Positions 22,030 to 34,363 are shown, counted from the first letter of the stretch. The stretch is DNA of 64,000 nucleotides from Sthenelais limicola (GCA_942159475.1 OW804102.1:34478873-34542872), one strand, 5' to 3'. Numbers and translations: made by a program. Notes: generated by a model from the letters alone, not told the origin.

Positions 22030-23099
22030 ATATGGTCAGACTCTCTGATTGGCTGTCTGTCGATACCTGTGTGTTTTGGTACCAGGTCTTGGGTTCCGGT
22101 TGATTTAAAGGAGCTTAAAGGATGGAATTAAGATCCAGGGAGGCGTTATGCAGTAGGCACGGAATCGGTGTATACATATTTTTGTATTTTCAATCTCTCA
22201 TGATCGGTCAAGGTCGCATATCAGACATAATTGTGATTTCATAATAATGGCGAAATAAGATACTTGTTGGACTCTGCCTCAGGTTCTTATATATGTGTGG
22301 CACCGATTATAGCCCCTTCTCCACCCCCCACACCCCCCGCAACCCCACACCCCCCGCCCCTCCAATAAAAAGAAGAAGAAAAGTTCAGTTACAACAGGAA
22401 TTAATGACAATATTTACTGAAAATAAACCATTTCATGTTTCAACATTGCTCTTTTATTAACAGAATGGTCGGTGTTGGAATCGGCGCCCCATAGTAGCCC
22501 ATCCTCCAGTGCAGAGCTTTTACTCCTTGGGTTCCTTAGTCATACATATTCATTAGTAGAATCTGCCCTGCTTTGTGGGGTTGTAGTAGCCCCATGACTG
22601 TTCAATATAGTGACTATATATATATTTAGTGTCAATATATTCATCACAAGGAAAGTTTAAAAACATTGAAAGCAAATATCAGGCCTTAAATGCCATATCG
22701 TGGAAATTAAACCAGCAGTTTAAGATTTTATTTGGGTCAGTGGGTGATTCTGGGGTTGAATCATTTAAAAAAAAAGCTTTTCGAGGACGTTAACTGTACT
22801 GTGAACGTTTTCCAATGGGTGTGATGTCACAAAAGATTCATTTTTAGTGCTTATATTAAAGTTGCTGTACCTCTAACAATGAAAATGCTAGGCAATTAAG
22901 GCAGGACATTTTTTTCTTTAGAAAATAAGTTCGTACATTCTCTGTTTTACTCTAATAATAGTTTGTCATGTCGTACCTCTTCAGTGGGATATTTTCCCAT
23001 CTAAAGTGCATTAATTTTTGTTGATGTCATGTACTTGTTTAGAGATAATAAAGTTTCTATTGTCACATCACTTCCATTTCTACATTTTTTTGTGGCCTT
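22030..23099. other. Intergenic, no recognised feature
   Basis: A C-rich tract at about 22318-22362 (CACCCCCCGC repeats). No gene is supported. Confidence 0.4.
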
Positions 23100-24306
23100 C
23101 TAAAAACAGTATATATATATATAATTCGCAAAATAATATATTTTCAGTAGTCTACACCTTCTGTAACTTTAGTAATTACCTCTTATCAGGTCTGTATTTC
23201 TTATACTATAATAGGTATATGCGGTTAATCTCTCCAAAGCTCGGTATCTTTCAGAAATCGTTTCAGATTATTCCAAGTTTTATTTTTATTATCAGGGCTT
23301 AATTTGTTCCACTTTTGGGGACCCTGTATGTGTGGAGATCGATTGAATTTCTCCGATCTTGCTTGGGGTTGGATTAAGTTTATTCCTCTAGCTAGTCTGG
23401 TTTCCCTTGGCATAATTTGAGTTCGTTCTGGCAAGTCTTTCATTAGATACATTAGTCCCTGTACCGCAATGTCACCTCTTTTTTGCAAAGTATCTATACA
23501 GAGTTTGCTTCTCATATCATGTATAGTCATTTCGTTGTTATTGCCAAAGACTGTTCTTACCACCTTATTGAAAACACTCTGCAGTTTTGAGATAGTCCTT
23601 ATATTCGCTAAGTTGTACAGAATAATACCATACTCGGCAAGTGACAAAATATGAGATTTAACAATGGTGCATGCCATTTTTTTGCTTAGACACGGTCTCA
23701 ATCTTACTAGACTATTTACTTTTTGCTGTACAGTCAGCCTCATTTTATTAAAATGAGTTGTAAAATTCAGGTTTTCATCGATCTGATATCCCAAATATCT
23801 GACTACCTTTGCCTTTTTTTATGGCGCAACCATCGATATAGTTTTCTCCTATGTTACCAATGTTTAGCCTTTTCAGCTTGTTTTTGGAACCTAGGACCTG
23901 GAGTTGGCATTTGTTGGAATTGACCTTCGATTTTTTTTTTGTCATCCAATTTACAATATTGGTCGAAACTACTTGTGATACATTAATACAGTCCTGAATG
24001 TCCATGCATGGAACTGTAATAGCAGTATCATCGGCGTATATACTTAAGTTAATTTCGACATCTTCTGAGGGTAGTTCCACATTTTCTATACATCTAGGCA
24101 AATCATTTATATATATTAAAAAGATTAATGGTCCTATAATGCTCCCCTGTGGTACGCTTCTATTTATGGTGACAGGATCTGATATATTTGTACCCAATTT
24201 GGTTCTTTGCACTCTATCTACCAGGTAATTTTGAACTATGTCGATGATGCTGGTGTTTACCTTATAGTATCTTAATTTCTTCATCAGGATTACATGGTCA
24301 ATACAG
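23100..24306 (-). pseudogene. Non-LTR retrotransposon RT with one frameshift
   Basis: Reads on the minus strand from CIDHVILMKKL (end of motif A) through the motif B region SVPQGSIIGPLIFLIYINDL, the catalytic IYADDTAI, NWMTKKKSKV, then LGYQIDENLNF, IVKSHILSLAEYG and a long C-terminal tail. The frame breaks once at a run of seven A (about 23819): the first frame ends soon after FGISDR and the second continues from YLGYQIDEN. Apart from this the copy is open for about 360 codons, so it is relatively young. The 5' side is cut by the TTAA element at 24307. The endonuclease and ORF1 are absent. Confidence 0.8.
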
Positions 24307-24834
24307 TTAACCCATTGGGGATGGGAGGCTGCCTGGAGGCAGCCTTTTCAATTGGCCTGGAGGACGGGAGGCTGCCTGCAGGCAGCAATTTTTTATATAA
24401 ATTGAAGGGGGCATAACTTAATAAAAAATAAACGGATTTTGATGAAATTTAAAATATATGTATACAAACACACTAGAAATATGTTTATAGGTATGTTGTC
24501 ATGGAGACAATAATGATGACGTCATAACTAACATATGTAAAAGCTGGAAAGTGAATTTGGAGCAAGGTTGCCACCATATTGCACCCAATTGAGACCCATT
24601 ATTTTAATTATTGAAGACCAAATTTTAGAAATTATGAAAAAATATGATCAATAACTGTTTACACCTATTAAACGATGTACATATGACACATATTATTTGA
24701 AGAAAATATTCTTAAAGTGTTTTTAAACCCTAAACCTCATGTTAAACACCCGTCCTGAAGCCCAAAAAGGGGGAAAAGGGCCCCCGTCAGCGAGGCAAAA
24801 TATGTGTAAACTGCCCCCGTCCTCAATGGGTTAA
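24307..24834. mobile_element. piggyBac-like TTAA MITE inserted in the LINE
   Basis: Exact TTAA at 24307-24310 and 24831-24834. Ends CCCATTGGGGATGGG (left) and the complement of CCCATTGAGGACGGG (right). TTAACCC with CCCATTG-type termini is the usual look of piggyBac-derived MITEs. A subterminal GGAGGCTGCCTG...CAGGCAGC palindrome is doubled at the left end. 520 bp, non-coding. Confidence 0.8.
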
Positions 24835-25383
24835 AAAGTGTTTCAGCCTACAAAGGAGAGAGACAGCTGTCATGAGGACCAGATGACAGCAATTGTACCT
24901 GCTCTGCAAGCTGTTGATCTGCTCCAAATACAGCGATGTGAAGCTGCTTTGTCGTGAGCGCTCACCTCTAAATAGGTTTAAACTATAAATTTGATGCCAT
25001 TCCCAGTGCAGCAGTTGCTCTTATTCTAAGTAGATAAGCTCCTTTACCACTGCTGATCCATCTTCATTAGAGCCTATTAACTGGGATTCGATTGAAATCA
25101 TTTATTGTTGTCCATTTGGACTTTCCTTTTCCCTGTAGCAGGAAGAAGTGTAATGTGCAGATTTATGGTCCTATTCTACCTTGTATTTGAAACATAAATC
25201 AATAAGGGATGATTTACATGCATCAAAATGAATTAAAGTTTTTAAAGTATGTGCAAGAGTCATTTTAACAGGAACCCTAAAAATACGAATGATGAAATAA
25301 CAGGAAAATATGGTATCAGGTGCTCTTTTATTGATGTTCTCCAGATTTGTTTTGCTATCCCATTTGAATGACTCGAAAAAATT
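24835..25383. other. Spacer after the piggyBac-like element
   Basis: The RT frame does not clearly resume here. An inverted AGCTGTCATGAGG...CAGATGACAGC lies near 24868-24894. Nothing else is supported. Confidence 0.35.
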
Positions 25384-25740
25384 AGAAACAATGTACTGCT
25401 AGAAAATGAATGGGATGAATTAAATTTTGACTTAAACCATTTTTTTGTTAGCTGTTCAATGACTAGAGCCTTCTGGAATTAATTTGTTAAGTTTTGTGGA
25501 AAACATGGTCGTGGAACCCATCATTATAGAAGATTCAAATGCTCAGAGTATTCTCCTTGGCTATATAGGCAACAGAAACTATTATGTTTTCCTAATATGC
25601 CTTTTATTAATGGAGAAAAATTTGATTCACAGGCACAAATTATTTCATAACAATGTCAGAGAGTTTTAGACCTTTGTAAACAAAGAAAACGCCACTATAG
25701 AGCTATGTTGTATAATGCTGCATTTGATAAGAATAACCTA
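25384..25740 (+). pseudogene. Degraded LINE C-terminal segment (possible)
   Basis: A frame with only two stops over about 330 bp reads NHFFVSCSMTRAFWN, then after a stop a basic region with RKRHYRAMLYNAAF. The HFF-x-CSMTRAFW string resembles the zinc-finger-like tail (zf-RVT) that follows RT in L1/Tx1-type elements. No RT palm is adjacent. Low certainty. Confidence 0.35.
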
Positions 25741-27235
25741 AAATAGTTCTGGTATTGATCAAAGAGTTTTGCAAAATGTGAATATTATTTCTCAGGTACT
25801 CCAAGAAGAAAATCGCTGTCTAATATAACATGAGTTAGAGGTTGTGTAGCTTGGGACTGTCATTTGTTAATGTTTGCTCACTGAGACATGTAGTTATTGT
25901 TTTATTTGTACAAAAAGATATGAAAATCACAAAAAAAACAATGTATAAATAGAGGGAAACAACAAAGGAACAATTTGGGATTGTATATACCTAGTCTGCA
26001 AGAAGCTGGATGAAACTTTTTTAAAAGAATTGAATTAAAATCATTATTATCTGCTTTGCTCATACTTCCAGACACTGTGACAGGCAAAAGTGGCTGAGCT
26101 GTGTTTGTTGCAATGAACTGTGCCAACAATTCACTTATCACATCCTCATATACTTCATTACTATTAGATTAGATTAGGGAACCCTGCCCGTCTAACTCTC
26201 AGGAGTGAACAGGGAGTCATCCTTATGTCCATGACACACTTTATTGCATGAAATCTCAACCATAAATGTAATAAATAAATGTGTGATGATAGACCAAATG
26301 TTATGCAATAAATACTCATTATGTAGGCAGTGCATTGTACAAAATACAGGGATATTTCACCCAAGTAATTGGTCTATCCAAGTTAAGGAAGAATGTCAGA
26401 TATTAGTTGTGTGATGTCAGGTCAGTCCAGGCAAGGAGTCCTCATGGCAACACATCCTCATTTATTTATACCCATACATCAATCCCTCAATTAGTTTCAT
26501 ATAAACCCCCTTCCCCTCTCCCATTCCCATTCCCTAACAATGAGCACTTATTAACTTTAGTTCTATAGGTCAAACTATGAGTAATTTTGGTAAGACTATT
26601 TTCATCATAATAACTACATGCATGTTTTAATCTACATTTAAGATAAGAAATAACGTCAATGACCTCAACTTCTCGTTCAGTTTTTGTAGTTGTTTTTATT
26701 TGAGGGCAATACTATGCTGTTAGATGCTGGATGAATTGTTTTCATTGATGATCAAGGATTTAAGATTTAAGAAACATTTTATTTCAATCAACGATTGCAC
26801 ATGAGATGACGATTCTCCAACATGAGGGAGGTTTTCAAGCCATCATTAGTATATTACAATAAGCACATGTAGTAGAGTTTTAACATCACTACATAATTTT
26901 AAGTTAAGTTCTATAAACAATAAATGAATGAGCGGTACAATATGGCGAGTAGGTGTGAACAATAAGTTTTTTGAGACCTTTGAAATGTTCAAAACTGATT
27001 CTCTGGCTTATTCTATAAAAATCTCATCTATCCAGATGGATGTTGATCTGGCATAATATTTAAACTGTTTAGAATAGTCTATGTCTATAGAATATGTCCA
27101 ATTTTTGTTTTAACACTTTTGCAGCATCTAATCCATCATGGATCCCTTCATTGTTGATAATATGTATCTGATATCAAATAACAATTCTATTAACCTGATT
27201 TTAACTTCAGTGAAAAATGTATCTTAATAAATAAT
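25741..27235. other. Intergenic, no supported gene
   Basis: Small frames only. A stretch at 26764-26880 (AAGAAACATTTTATTTCAAT) could be a LINE 3' tail but is unassigned. Confidence 0.35.
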
Positions 27236-27700
27236 TCTTCAGTAAATATAGTTGTTTAGGTGTAAGATAGAGAAACTCTTTTTATTCAGTCTTTCATGAC
27301 ATCATACAGAGTTATCCTCTTGTACTTAGTTTAGTATCCAAACATTCAGCTTAATTTTGTCACATCTTGGAATCATTCAGTTTCAAATATGACTAATTCT
27401 AGTGGAACACATACAAAGTATAACTACACTCTGAATCAAATTAACTGGAGACAAGAGAATAAGAATATGCGGTAAATATATTTATCTGCTTAAGTGTAAT
27501 ATAGAGAGGCTCTTTTTACTCAGTCCTTTAAGACATCATACAGAGCTATCTTGTACTTAGTTTAGTATCTTAACATTCAGCTTAGTTTCATAACATCTTG
27601 GAATCATTCAGTTTCAAATATGACTAATTCTAGTGGAGCACATACAAAGTAAAACTACACTCTTGATTAAATACACTAGAGATACAACACTAAGAAACTA
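27236..27700. repeat. Tandem duplication (2 x about 230 bp) beyond the GPCR stop
   Basis: 27236-27465 and 27467-27700 share long blocks, for example CATCTTGGAATCATTCAGTT, TCAAATATGACTAATTCTAG, and ACATCATACAGAG followed by TTGTACTTAGTTTAGTATC. It lies 100-570 bp past the stop of the minus-strand GPCR, so probably in or near its 3' UTR. The two copies differ at scattered sites. Confidence 0.8.
27281..27286 (-). terminator. Candidate poly(A) signal for the GPCR
   Basis: AATAAA on the minus strand (TTTATT on +) in the distal copy of the tandem duplication. The proximal copy has AGTAAA at the same place, so only one copy carries the canonical signal. Confidence 0.35.
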
Positions 27701-27805
27701 AAGTATCTAGTAACTTTAAGTGGCATTGTTTGATGGGACACAGGAAGCTTATCCAGGCACAGCATCAGTCTCAAGTCATCAAGTCATCAGTGTCAATAAG
27801 TGCTC

Positions 27806-28732
27806 TCAGGTGTTCCCATTTCCATCCCCAGGAGCTGGATTCACAGCTCTCCTCCAGAAAATCCAATCTTTAGTCAGCAGACCAAATGCCTTGCAGAAAG
27901 TTTTACTTCTCCAGACATAAATCAGAGGATTAACAACAAATGTTGTATCCACTAAAATCAAAGCTACTCTATATAACACATGGACAAAGACAGAAGGGTC
28001 ATTGTTTGTGATACCAATTAACAATGATGCAGGTAAATACATCATGAAGAAGAAACCAACCACAATGCCTAACATTTTAGCCAGATTAAATTCTTCCTTT
28101 CTTCTTGCCAGCTGGGAACTCGTCGGAATAGAACCAGCAATATGCGTGTTTCTTTTCATGTAAGTGAGGCCAATTAGAATGTAGAATATCAATGTGACAC
28201 TTGAAGTGGAAATAAAGACCAAAATACCATAATAAGGTACAATGGACTCAGCATAATTTGCCAGAGAGCATTCTTCCATGGCAGTTGGGGTTATTCTAAA
28301 TATAATTATTAAAGCAACATACAAAGCACCAACTGTGGAACAAATCACCACACAAATCACATACCTAGAAATTGGCCATCTTCTCCATTGACCAACTGCA
28401 CCCTTCAAAGACACAAACCTTTCAATGGCAATTGCAGAGAATGTGGCAAGTTGTGTTAACACAAGTGATCCATCTATAGAAATAGCAAAGAAACAGAGAG
28501 TTACCCAAACTGAAGCATGCCTCCGGCCGAGGTATATTCTTAATGGTAGAAATATAAATGAGAATGCTCCATGAAGTAAATCACCTACAGTGAGACTAGT
28601 AATCAGAATATTAGAACGTGTCCTCAGAAAACTGAACCTTTTGATGCATATCAAAGTCATGGAATTCAGGACAACTGCACTTAAGCCAAGTATTGCCCTG
28701 ACACTGATTAGAGTTGTATAAACTTTATCCAT
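27806..28732 (-). CDS. Class A (rhodopsin-like) G-protein-coupled receptor
   Basis: 308 residues from the chosen Met. Seven hydrophobic segments. TM1 has the conserved N (LN at 22-23), TM2 the L-x-x-x-D motif (D51), TM3 ends in ERF in place of DRY (104-106), TM6 has FFFMMYLP instead of CWxP, and TM7 ends NPLIY (268-272). Cys80 and Cys155 can form the usual TM3-ECL2 disulfide. The C-tail is short. The frame stays open upstream to 28927, but those residues run into a family A MITE, so I start at MDKVY, just before TM1. The N-terminus would be very short, or supplied by an upstream exon. Plasma-membrane receptor; ligand unknown, and not assignable to a named subfamily by eye. Confidence 0.85.
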   Translation of the reverse strand: MDKVYTTLISVRAILGLSAVVLNSMTLICIKRFSFLRTRSNILITSLTVGDLLHGAFSFIFLPLRIYLGRRHASVWVTLCFFAISIDGSLVLTQLATFSAIAIERFVSLKGAVGQWRRWPISRYVICVVICSTVGALYVALIIIFRITPTAMEECSLANYAESIVPYYGILVFISTSSVTLIFYILIGLTYMKRNTHIAGSIPTSSQLARRKEEFNLAKMLGIVVGFFFMMYLPASLLIGITNNDPSVFVHVLYRVALILVDTTFVVNPLIYVWRSKTFCKAFGLLTKDWIFWRRAVNPAPGDGNGNT

Positions 28733-28887
28733 TTCTATAGTTATTCTCTGTTGCGCTGATTGTCTATCAATGTATCCACTTGTAATAGGAAATGCAGTAA
28801 TACACTGAGTCCAGGTGATAAGCTTCCATGTAAAGGACAAGAGGTGCAAGCAGTAAAGATGTATGTGCAAACAGAACATACCTCCTA

Positions 28888-29126
28888 CTAGGGTCAGATT
28901 TTCAGAAAATGCACAATTCCATTTCACCAGTCATCTCAAATAACCTATATTTAAGACAAAGATGAGCTTCAAAATGCAGTTTAACATAACAAAACTGATA
29001 CTGTAAATCAATGCAATATCAAATATAGTCAGATATTTGCAGTATTCATCATTTTTCAGCCTAATTTAGGAGAATTTCCAAAATGTGTAGAGCTGCCAAT
29101 TGTTTGTTTTCTGAAAATATGACCCA
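28888..29126 (-). mobile_element. Family A MITE at the 5' side of the GPCR
   Basis: AGGGTCAGATTTTCAGAAAA at the left end and GACCCA at the right end, interior in reverse orientation. Its left end encodes the first 13 residues of the extended GPCR frame (KWNCAFSENLTL), which shows that the extended start is transposon-derived. Confidence 0.8.
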
Positions 29127-29573
29127 CTATTTCTAGCCTCCAGTTTATTATCCAATCAGAGCTCACTCTTTCCGTCACATGTTTAACACTGTGTCATACA
29201 ATGCATGTTCAAGTGAGGCAGGCGGACTAGAATCCTGAAAATTGTATATTGTTTACACTGTGGGCTGGGAGGAGGTAGGTAGGCTAGAATTTGGTACCAC
29301 CATGTCCGCATCGTCTCTACCACGCCAGTGTACTTTCTTGTGCTTCACGCCCATGGGATAAGTGTGCATCACTGTGCCAATGTCCAAGCTTCCTGCACCC
29401 TACCTTCCCATGCTCCTTCCACTCCCTCAGGATGTTGCGGAACCAAACTCCACGCTCCCAGTCGGAGCTGCTTCAAACTGACACTGGCACATGATCTGAC
29501 AACGTTGGTAGGCCTAATATGGATACAACTATGAAATGTGTACACTTGGTCTGGGCTTATGGGGAAGTGTATA
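29127..29573. other. Upstream of the GPCR, no recognised feature
   Basis: Proline/serine-rich overlapping frames near 29291-29534 have no splice or family support. Confidence 0.35.
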
Positions 29574-29710
29574 AGGGTCAGATATTCGGAAAATGTACAA
29601 TTGGTAGCTCTACAAATTTAGGGAATTTTGCTAAATCAGGCTGAAAAATGATGAATACCGGGTATATCTGAGTGTATTTGGTGTCGCATAGATTTTTAGT
29701 ATCTGTTCTA
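29574..29710 (+). mobile_element. Family A MITE, right-truncated
   Basis: Starts AGGGTCAGATATTCGGAAAA after TA and follows the family to about 29710. The right half is missing. Confidence 0.65.
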
Positions 29711-30619
29711 CGTGGTAGAGACGGTGCAGACATGGTCGTACCAAATTCCCTATGGCCCCTTTTAAAGATACAAATACAACTTTCTAGCACTGACATGTTG
29801 GAACAATTCTTGTTAAATCTTTAGTGCCAAAACATTGTATCTCCAAATATGTCTTTCTAGCACTGACATATTGGAACAATTCTTGTTGATTTTTTCTGAC
29901 AAAACATCTTATTTCCAGATAAGACATTCTGGACCAAGGTTGTTTGATGAAAATTGGCATAAATATTGTGTCACAAAGTCGTACCTCAACCTTCGGCCAG
30001 GCATCTTATTACATTTTTAAAAGAAATTCATTACTTGAATGTATCTTCAAGCAATGAAAGTCTTATGATATTTCAAGTTGATGTTCATTGATCAGGCACC
30101 ACAAGTATCTATGTGTGTTTGGCCATATAAATGTGTACAAGAGCTGTTGCACTAGATAGGATAGGGCCAATTCTACCAATTTGACAACATTTGGTCTCCT
30201 ACCATGGCAAGTGATTAAATGGGCTTTGGATTAGAATAGAGGCCTACTACTATGTACCTAGGGGCAACCTGGGGAACACATCCCCATGACCCATAAAATA
30301 ACCCCTATCCCCCTAACTCAGAAGGGTGTAGAGCCCCTAATTTCCTGCTAAAGTGGGGGCCAGGTCCACTTTCCTTCAAATCACTGACTCTACTCGTGCA
30401 ACACTCTCAATGAAATAGTGGTTAAAAATAGGGTTGCCTAATTCTGACACCCCCCCCCCCCCCTCCAATCAAAAATAACTAAGGTTAATACTTGATTTGA
30501 GGTATGCAATTAGATGTACAAAACACCTTGGAAATAATAATCAACAATGTTGTTTACCTCTAAATTACATGATGAGATGTATTACAAAAGAAAGAAGAAG
30601 GCACAAAACATAATTTATG
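29711..30619. other. Intergenic, short duplicated block
   Basis: CTTTCTAGCACTGACATRTT followed by GGAACAATTCTTGTT occurs near 29781 and again near 29851, a 70-bp local duplication. A C-run sits at about 30448-30462. No gene. Confidence 0.45.
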
Positions 30620-30945
30620 AGAAATCATATTTGTTAAAATGAGATCAAGCAGATTCCAATGATGGTAAACATTAACACATTTGATAAGTACTTCTATATT
30701 TACTATATTTATGAAAAATAGGTTGGCACTAATTGATGGTCAGTCCCTATAATAAATAGTTAAATACATCTCTTAGGATAACCTCAGACTAACTTCAAAT
30801 TTGAAACATGTATTCATACTAGAAACAGACCAAGAGGCCCTAATAATGGAAGCATTGAGAGAACTGGTTCTAGTGACTATGGCACTTTGAAAAATAAAAC
30901 TTGTGAGCAACTTGTGACTCATTTCATTGTGACACATCACATATG
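30620..30945 (-). mobile_element. Family B element, rearranged
   Basis: GAGATCAAGCAGATTCCAAT and ATGGTAAACATT at the left are in reverse orientation, continuing to the complement of CATGAATACATG near 30825. A separate + oriented right end CAACTTGTGACTCATTTC...CACATCACATAT follows at 30905-30945. Confidence 0.6.
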
Positions 30946-30991
30946 TTCATCCCCATGATTGGTATAAAAGACTACTGTTGGGTTGATTTTT

Positions 30992-31080
30992 GTGAAGTTC
31001 AATTCAATTCAATTCAAGGATTCTTTATTGCAGATCTTAATTACAATATGTCGGACAGCTCTGTTATTGATGTGACAGGT
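30992..31080 (+). repeat. TTCAA-tailed interspersed repeat
   Basis: (TTCAA)n followed by GGATTCTTTATTGCAG, then ACAATATGTCGGACAGCTCT. The same series occurs inverted at 35870-35960. A pentamer tail joined to a conserved body is typical of a LINE or SINE 3' end. Confidence 0.55.
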
Positions 31081-32159
31081 CTTCCATTGCCTGCCAACTT
31101 TTATATCTTCGAAATGATTGAAGTAAGAAAATATATTGGATGGTTGCTATTATTGAGAGAATTGTTTTACATTGCGCATTTTAAATTCATTTCATCTCAA
31201 AGTGCACTCATTTGACTAAATTATTAAACCCTTGGGAGCATGCTCCAGGCCCCACTAGAATCATCGGGGTATATATCATATTATATATCCATACCCATGT
31301 AAAATAATTGCTCATTAATTATAGATAATTATTCCAATATTCAGCTAATTAAAAACTTTCATAATTTTACATGAAGTATTCCTTTAATATGAAGATGTCT
31401 TTTGTATTTCAAAGACCTTTTTTTGCCTGCTCCATTCAGTGCGTAAAAACTCAATACAAATGGGACTAATTAGTCATTAAAAGCCAATAATTCTGATGTT
31501 GGCTGGGTTGTGGGAACGATGATTTAACAAATAAATATCTTTTTTAATGCTGCATGCAATTTTTTTTTTAAAAGGTCAGTAGTAAGCAGTGTGCAGGTGA
31601 CCGCCATACTGATAGTTAGTTTTAGATATCTAAAAATCAATTGATATGGGGTTAAATCTTTATTATATGTTAAGAATAGGGGGGCATATGTTTTGATTAG
31701 AGTTGATAAGAGGGCGGGGGCGCATGCTTTGAAAATAGATCCCATGATTCCTTAAGAATGAAACGTTCCTAGGTAGGGGTTAAATATTGATCCTGATGCC
31801 TAATGACACTTAATTGTTTGCATAAAATTGAGTATTACATTGTGACATTATCTCATTTTCATCTAGGTACACCCTAAAAATGATAACAAGTCACCACATG
31901 ACTCCAATTTTGATTAAAACACCTCTTTTCCTCCCCCTAATCAATAATAATTAGAGAAGTTTTATGATAGAAGCTAGGAGTATAGATAGGGGTAGAACAT
32001 CTTTGGAGTTATTAGCAAGCTCACAAGAAATACTCATCTGTAAATGTTCCTGCCATTATCGATGCCTCTTGCTATGATGAGGAGATGTGTGATTACCCCC
32101 TTATATTTATACTAGCACTTCCCCCTGCATTAATATGTTGATAGGGGGCTTCCATATGA
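31081..32159. other. Intergenic, no supported gene
   Basis: AT-rich with a T-run near 31560. Nothing recognised. Confidence 0.35.
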
Positions 32160-32310
32160 CAACCTGACGGGCAAATGAACGCAATTCGACGCGATTTTTA
32201 ATGCGCAATCATCGCGCCAGAGTTCTGTGATGAGAGTGGACGTTTTTCACGCAATCATTATTGCACAATGATTGCGAGATGGTCACGCTAAGGGTATAAC
32301 GCAATATTGG
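32160..32310. repeat. Foldback-like patch with GCAATCATCGCG motifs
   Basis: AACGCAATTCGACGCGATTT and AATGCGCAATCATCGCG on the left face CACGCAATCATTATTGCACA and AATGATTGCGAGATGG on the right. The short motif recurs in both orientations, as in the capped foldback class, but the end caps are not clear. Confidence 0.4.
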
Positions 32311-33975
32311 TGCAAAAATCGGCAAATTCTTATGTTGTTTAGCAGGATGTGTTATGCAAAATTTTTCTCTAATTATTTCGTCACTATTTCCATCCTGATA
32401 GACAGCCGTATTGCTGGGAAGGGTTATTCCAGTTCTACTTGAATGCATCAGCATTGGTGGTAATGGACATTGCGAGTAATTGTGGAGAGTGACCCAAGTG
32501 ACCAAACAAAGGATTACCATGTGACCTCGCCGCGGCTCTCCTCTCCCACACACTGACATTACACTCAGCGGGCATTCTCGGCCTCTGATCTGTCGCGACT
32601 CAAGTCTACCACCCACCAACCCAACTTACCTTATGAACATGTTATTCAACATTCTTAACTCACATAGGGCATGCCTGTCCATTTTACAGAATAAAATATC
32701 ATTTATTGAGCAGCTCCGTGTTCTTATTCTCTCTTATCAATTACAGTTTCTTAGGGTCAGGGATAGGTTTGGCCGTCCCTATCCCCCCCAGGGCACACTT
32801 TTGGGGACCTGGGTGAGGTAGTGGCACGTGGGATGCTTCGTACTTGAATGCTGAGTGGCCTCGTCTACTTCAGCTAATGAAGTATACAATGATGGGGGGT
32901 ATTTTTTATCAACACATTTTTCCACATCAAACAACTAAATTACACAAATAAACTATAGATGTATATCACTTATAGCATACCTGTGTACATGATATGGAAT
33001 ATCTATAGTGCTATGCCACACAAGTGTATTAACGGCACTTTTATTGTAAAAGAAATTGTTATTGCACCCCAGTTCCCAGTTGCACTACCTGGTGAAAACA
33101 ATACCGCCACCTGGTGAGAATAATTGGCATAATGGTAAGGGCTAAGGGTAATAGTAGGGTAACCAGAAGTTAGGAGGAATATATTTTCCAAATGCACCTG
33201 TGAAGTATTTCTAATTCCATTTTATTACTTATTTATTGAAAAAGCACTTTCATTGCAATAGTGGCGGATCTTATTTTTAGAAGTCTTATTCAGACATAAA
33301 TCTGCTTTGAAACATACATTGCCATACATTGACATTCATTGCCATTCAACTGGCCTGAAAAAATAAATTAACCAGTAAGAGTATGTATACTCCTTATTTC
33401 CATTTTTCTATCCAGAAGCAAATCGTGGTTTTTACCCATGCAGATACCAGGTTTGTGACTGGGCGATGAAAACATTGAAAAGGCTTAGTCGGCTTGAATT
33501 TGAATTTGAGAAGTATGGAACAAAAACTAGAAAATCTTTATTTTTAGAGCAATGTTAACAGAGGTGTTATGTCATGATGTTTAGTATCCAGATTGTGAAG
33601 CCTCGATGAGGTTCAGTTTTAGCATTCAATTGAACTATCTGAGTTAGGATTGTTAAAGCAATAGATTGGAGTAAAACTCAGTTTGAAATCGTGATGTTCT
33701 CCTCAATGACGGACGGCGCCTAAACCATGCAGTTGTTATCCAGATAAATATCAGTGGGTATTATTTTCTCTTTATTTCAAGTCAAATACATTTTGTGAGA
33801 CTTGAAATGTCATTTAGTTGCTGTGCATTGCACAGTGTGTAGCATCGCAAGCTGTAACGAAAGAAGTTTCTATTTTTAAATACCCGGTCCACTGTAAAGT
33901 TATGCGACTTTGTCGACTTAATCTTCATTATTATACAACATTATGCCCCGAGTCCACTGAGTCGATTTCTTTTGA
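32311..33975. other. Intergenic, no supported gene
   Basis: The 136-codon minus frame at 32619-32209 overlaps the foldback patch and shows no domain. Small CATTGACATTCATTGCCATT-type repeats lie near 33320-33350. Confidence 0.35.
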
Positions 33976-34329
33976 GATTTTGAGATTTCATCATATTTGA
34001 AAAGATGAGATCAAGCCGATTCCAATGATAGTAAACAGTAGGATACATAATATTAGTATTTTGATATTTCAAGTTTGATATTTTTATTTTTGAAAGAAAG
34101 TTTGAAATATATCTGAGTGGACATTCACTATTTAATGTAGCTCAATATACTCTATAGGATGACCTTAACAATGCATGAATCTATTTCATACACTGTCTTG
34201 GAATTTGCTAAATCTACTCATGCTGCAAACAGTGTAGTACCCCAAAATGAAAACATTTCCAAAAGACATCTTGTAGATAAAACACTTTGAAAAATACCAA
34301 TTTTGCGACTTGGGACTCATTTTATGAAA
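33976..34329 (-). mobile_element. Family B element next to the Tctex1 gene
   Basis: TGAGATTTCATCATATTTGA and GATGAGATCAAGCCGATTCC at the left, CAATTTTGCGACTTGGGACT then CATTTT at the right. Its right edge lies 35 bp past the Tctex1 stop codon, so the 3' UTR of that gene probably runs into it. AATAAA on the minus strand near 34085 is inside the element. Confidence 0.65.
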
Positions 34330-34363
34330 TTATTATAAAAGTAAAGCTATCTAACAGAGATCG

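Noticed and set aside
32209..32619. 136-codon minus-strand frame
   Set aside because: No domain or signal; partly made of the foldback-like patch at 32160-32310.
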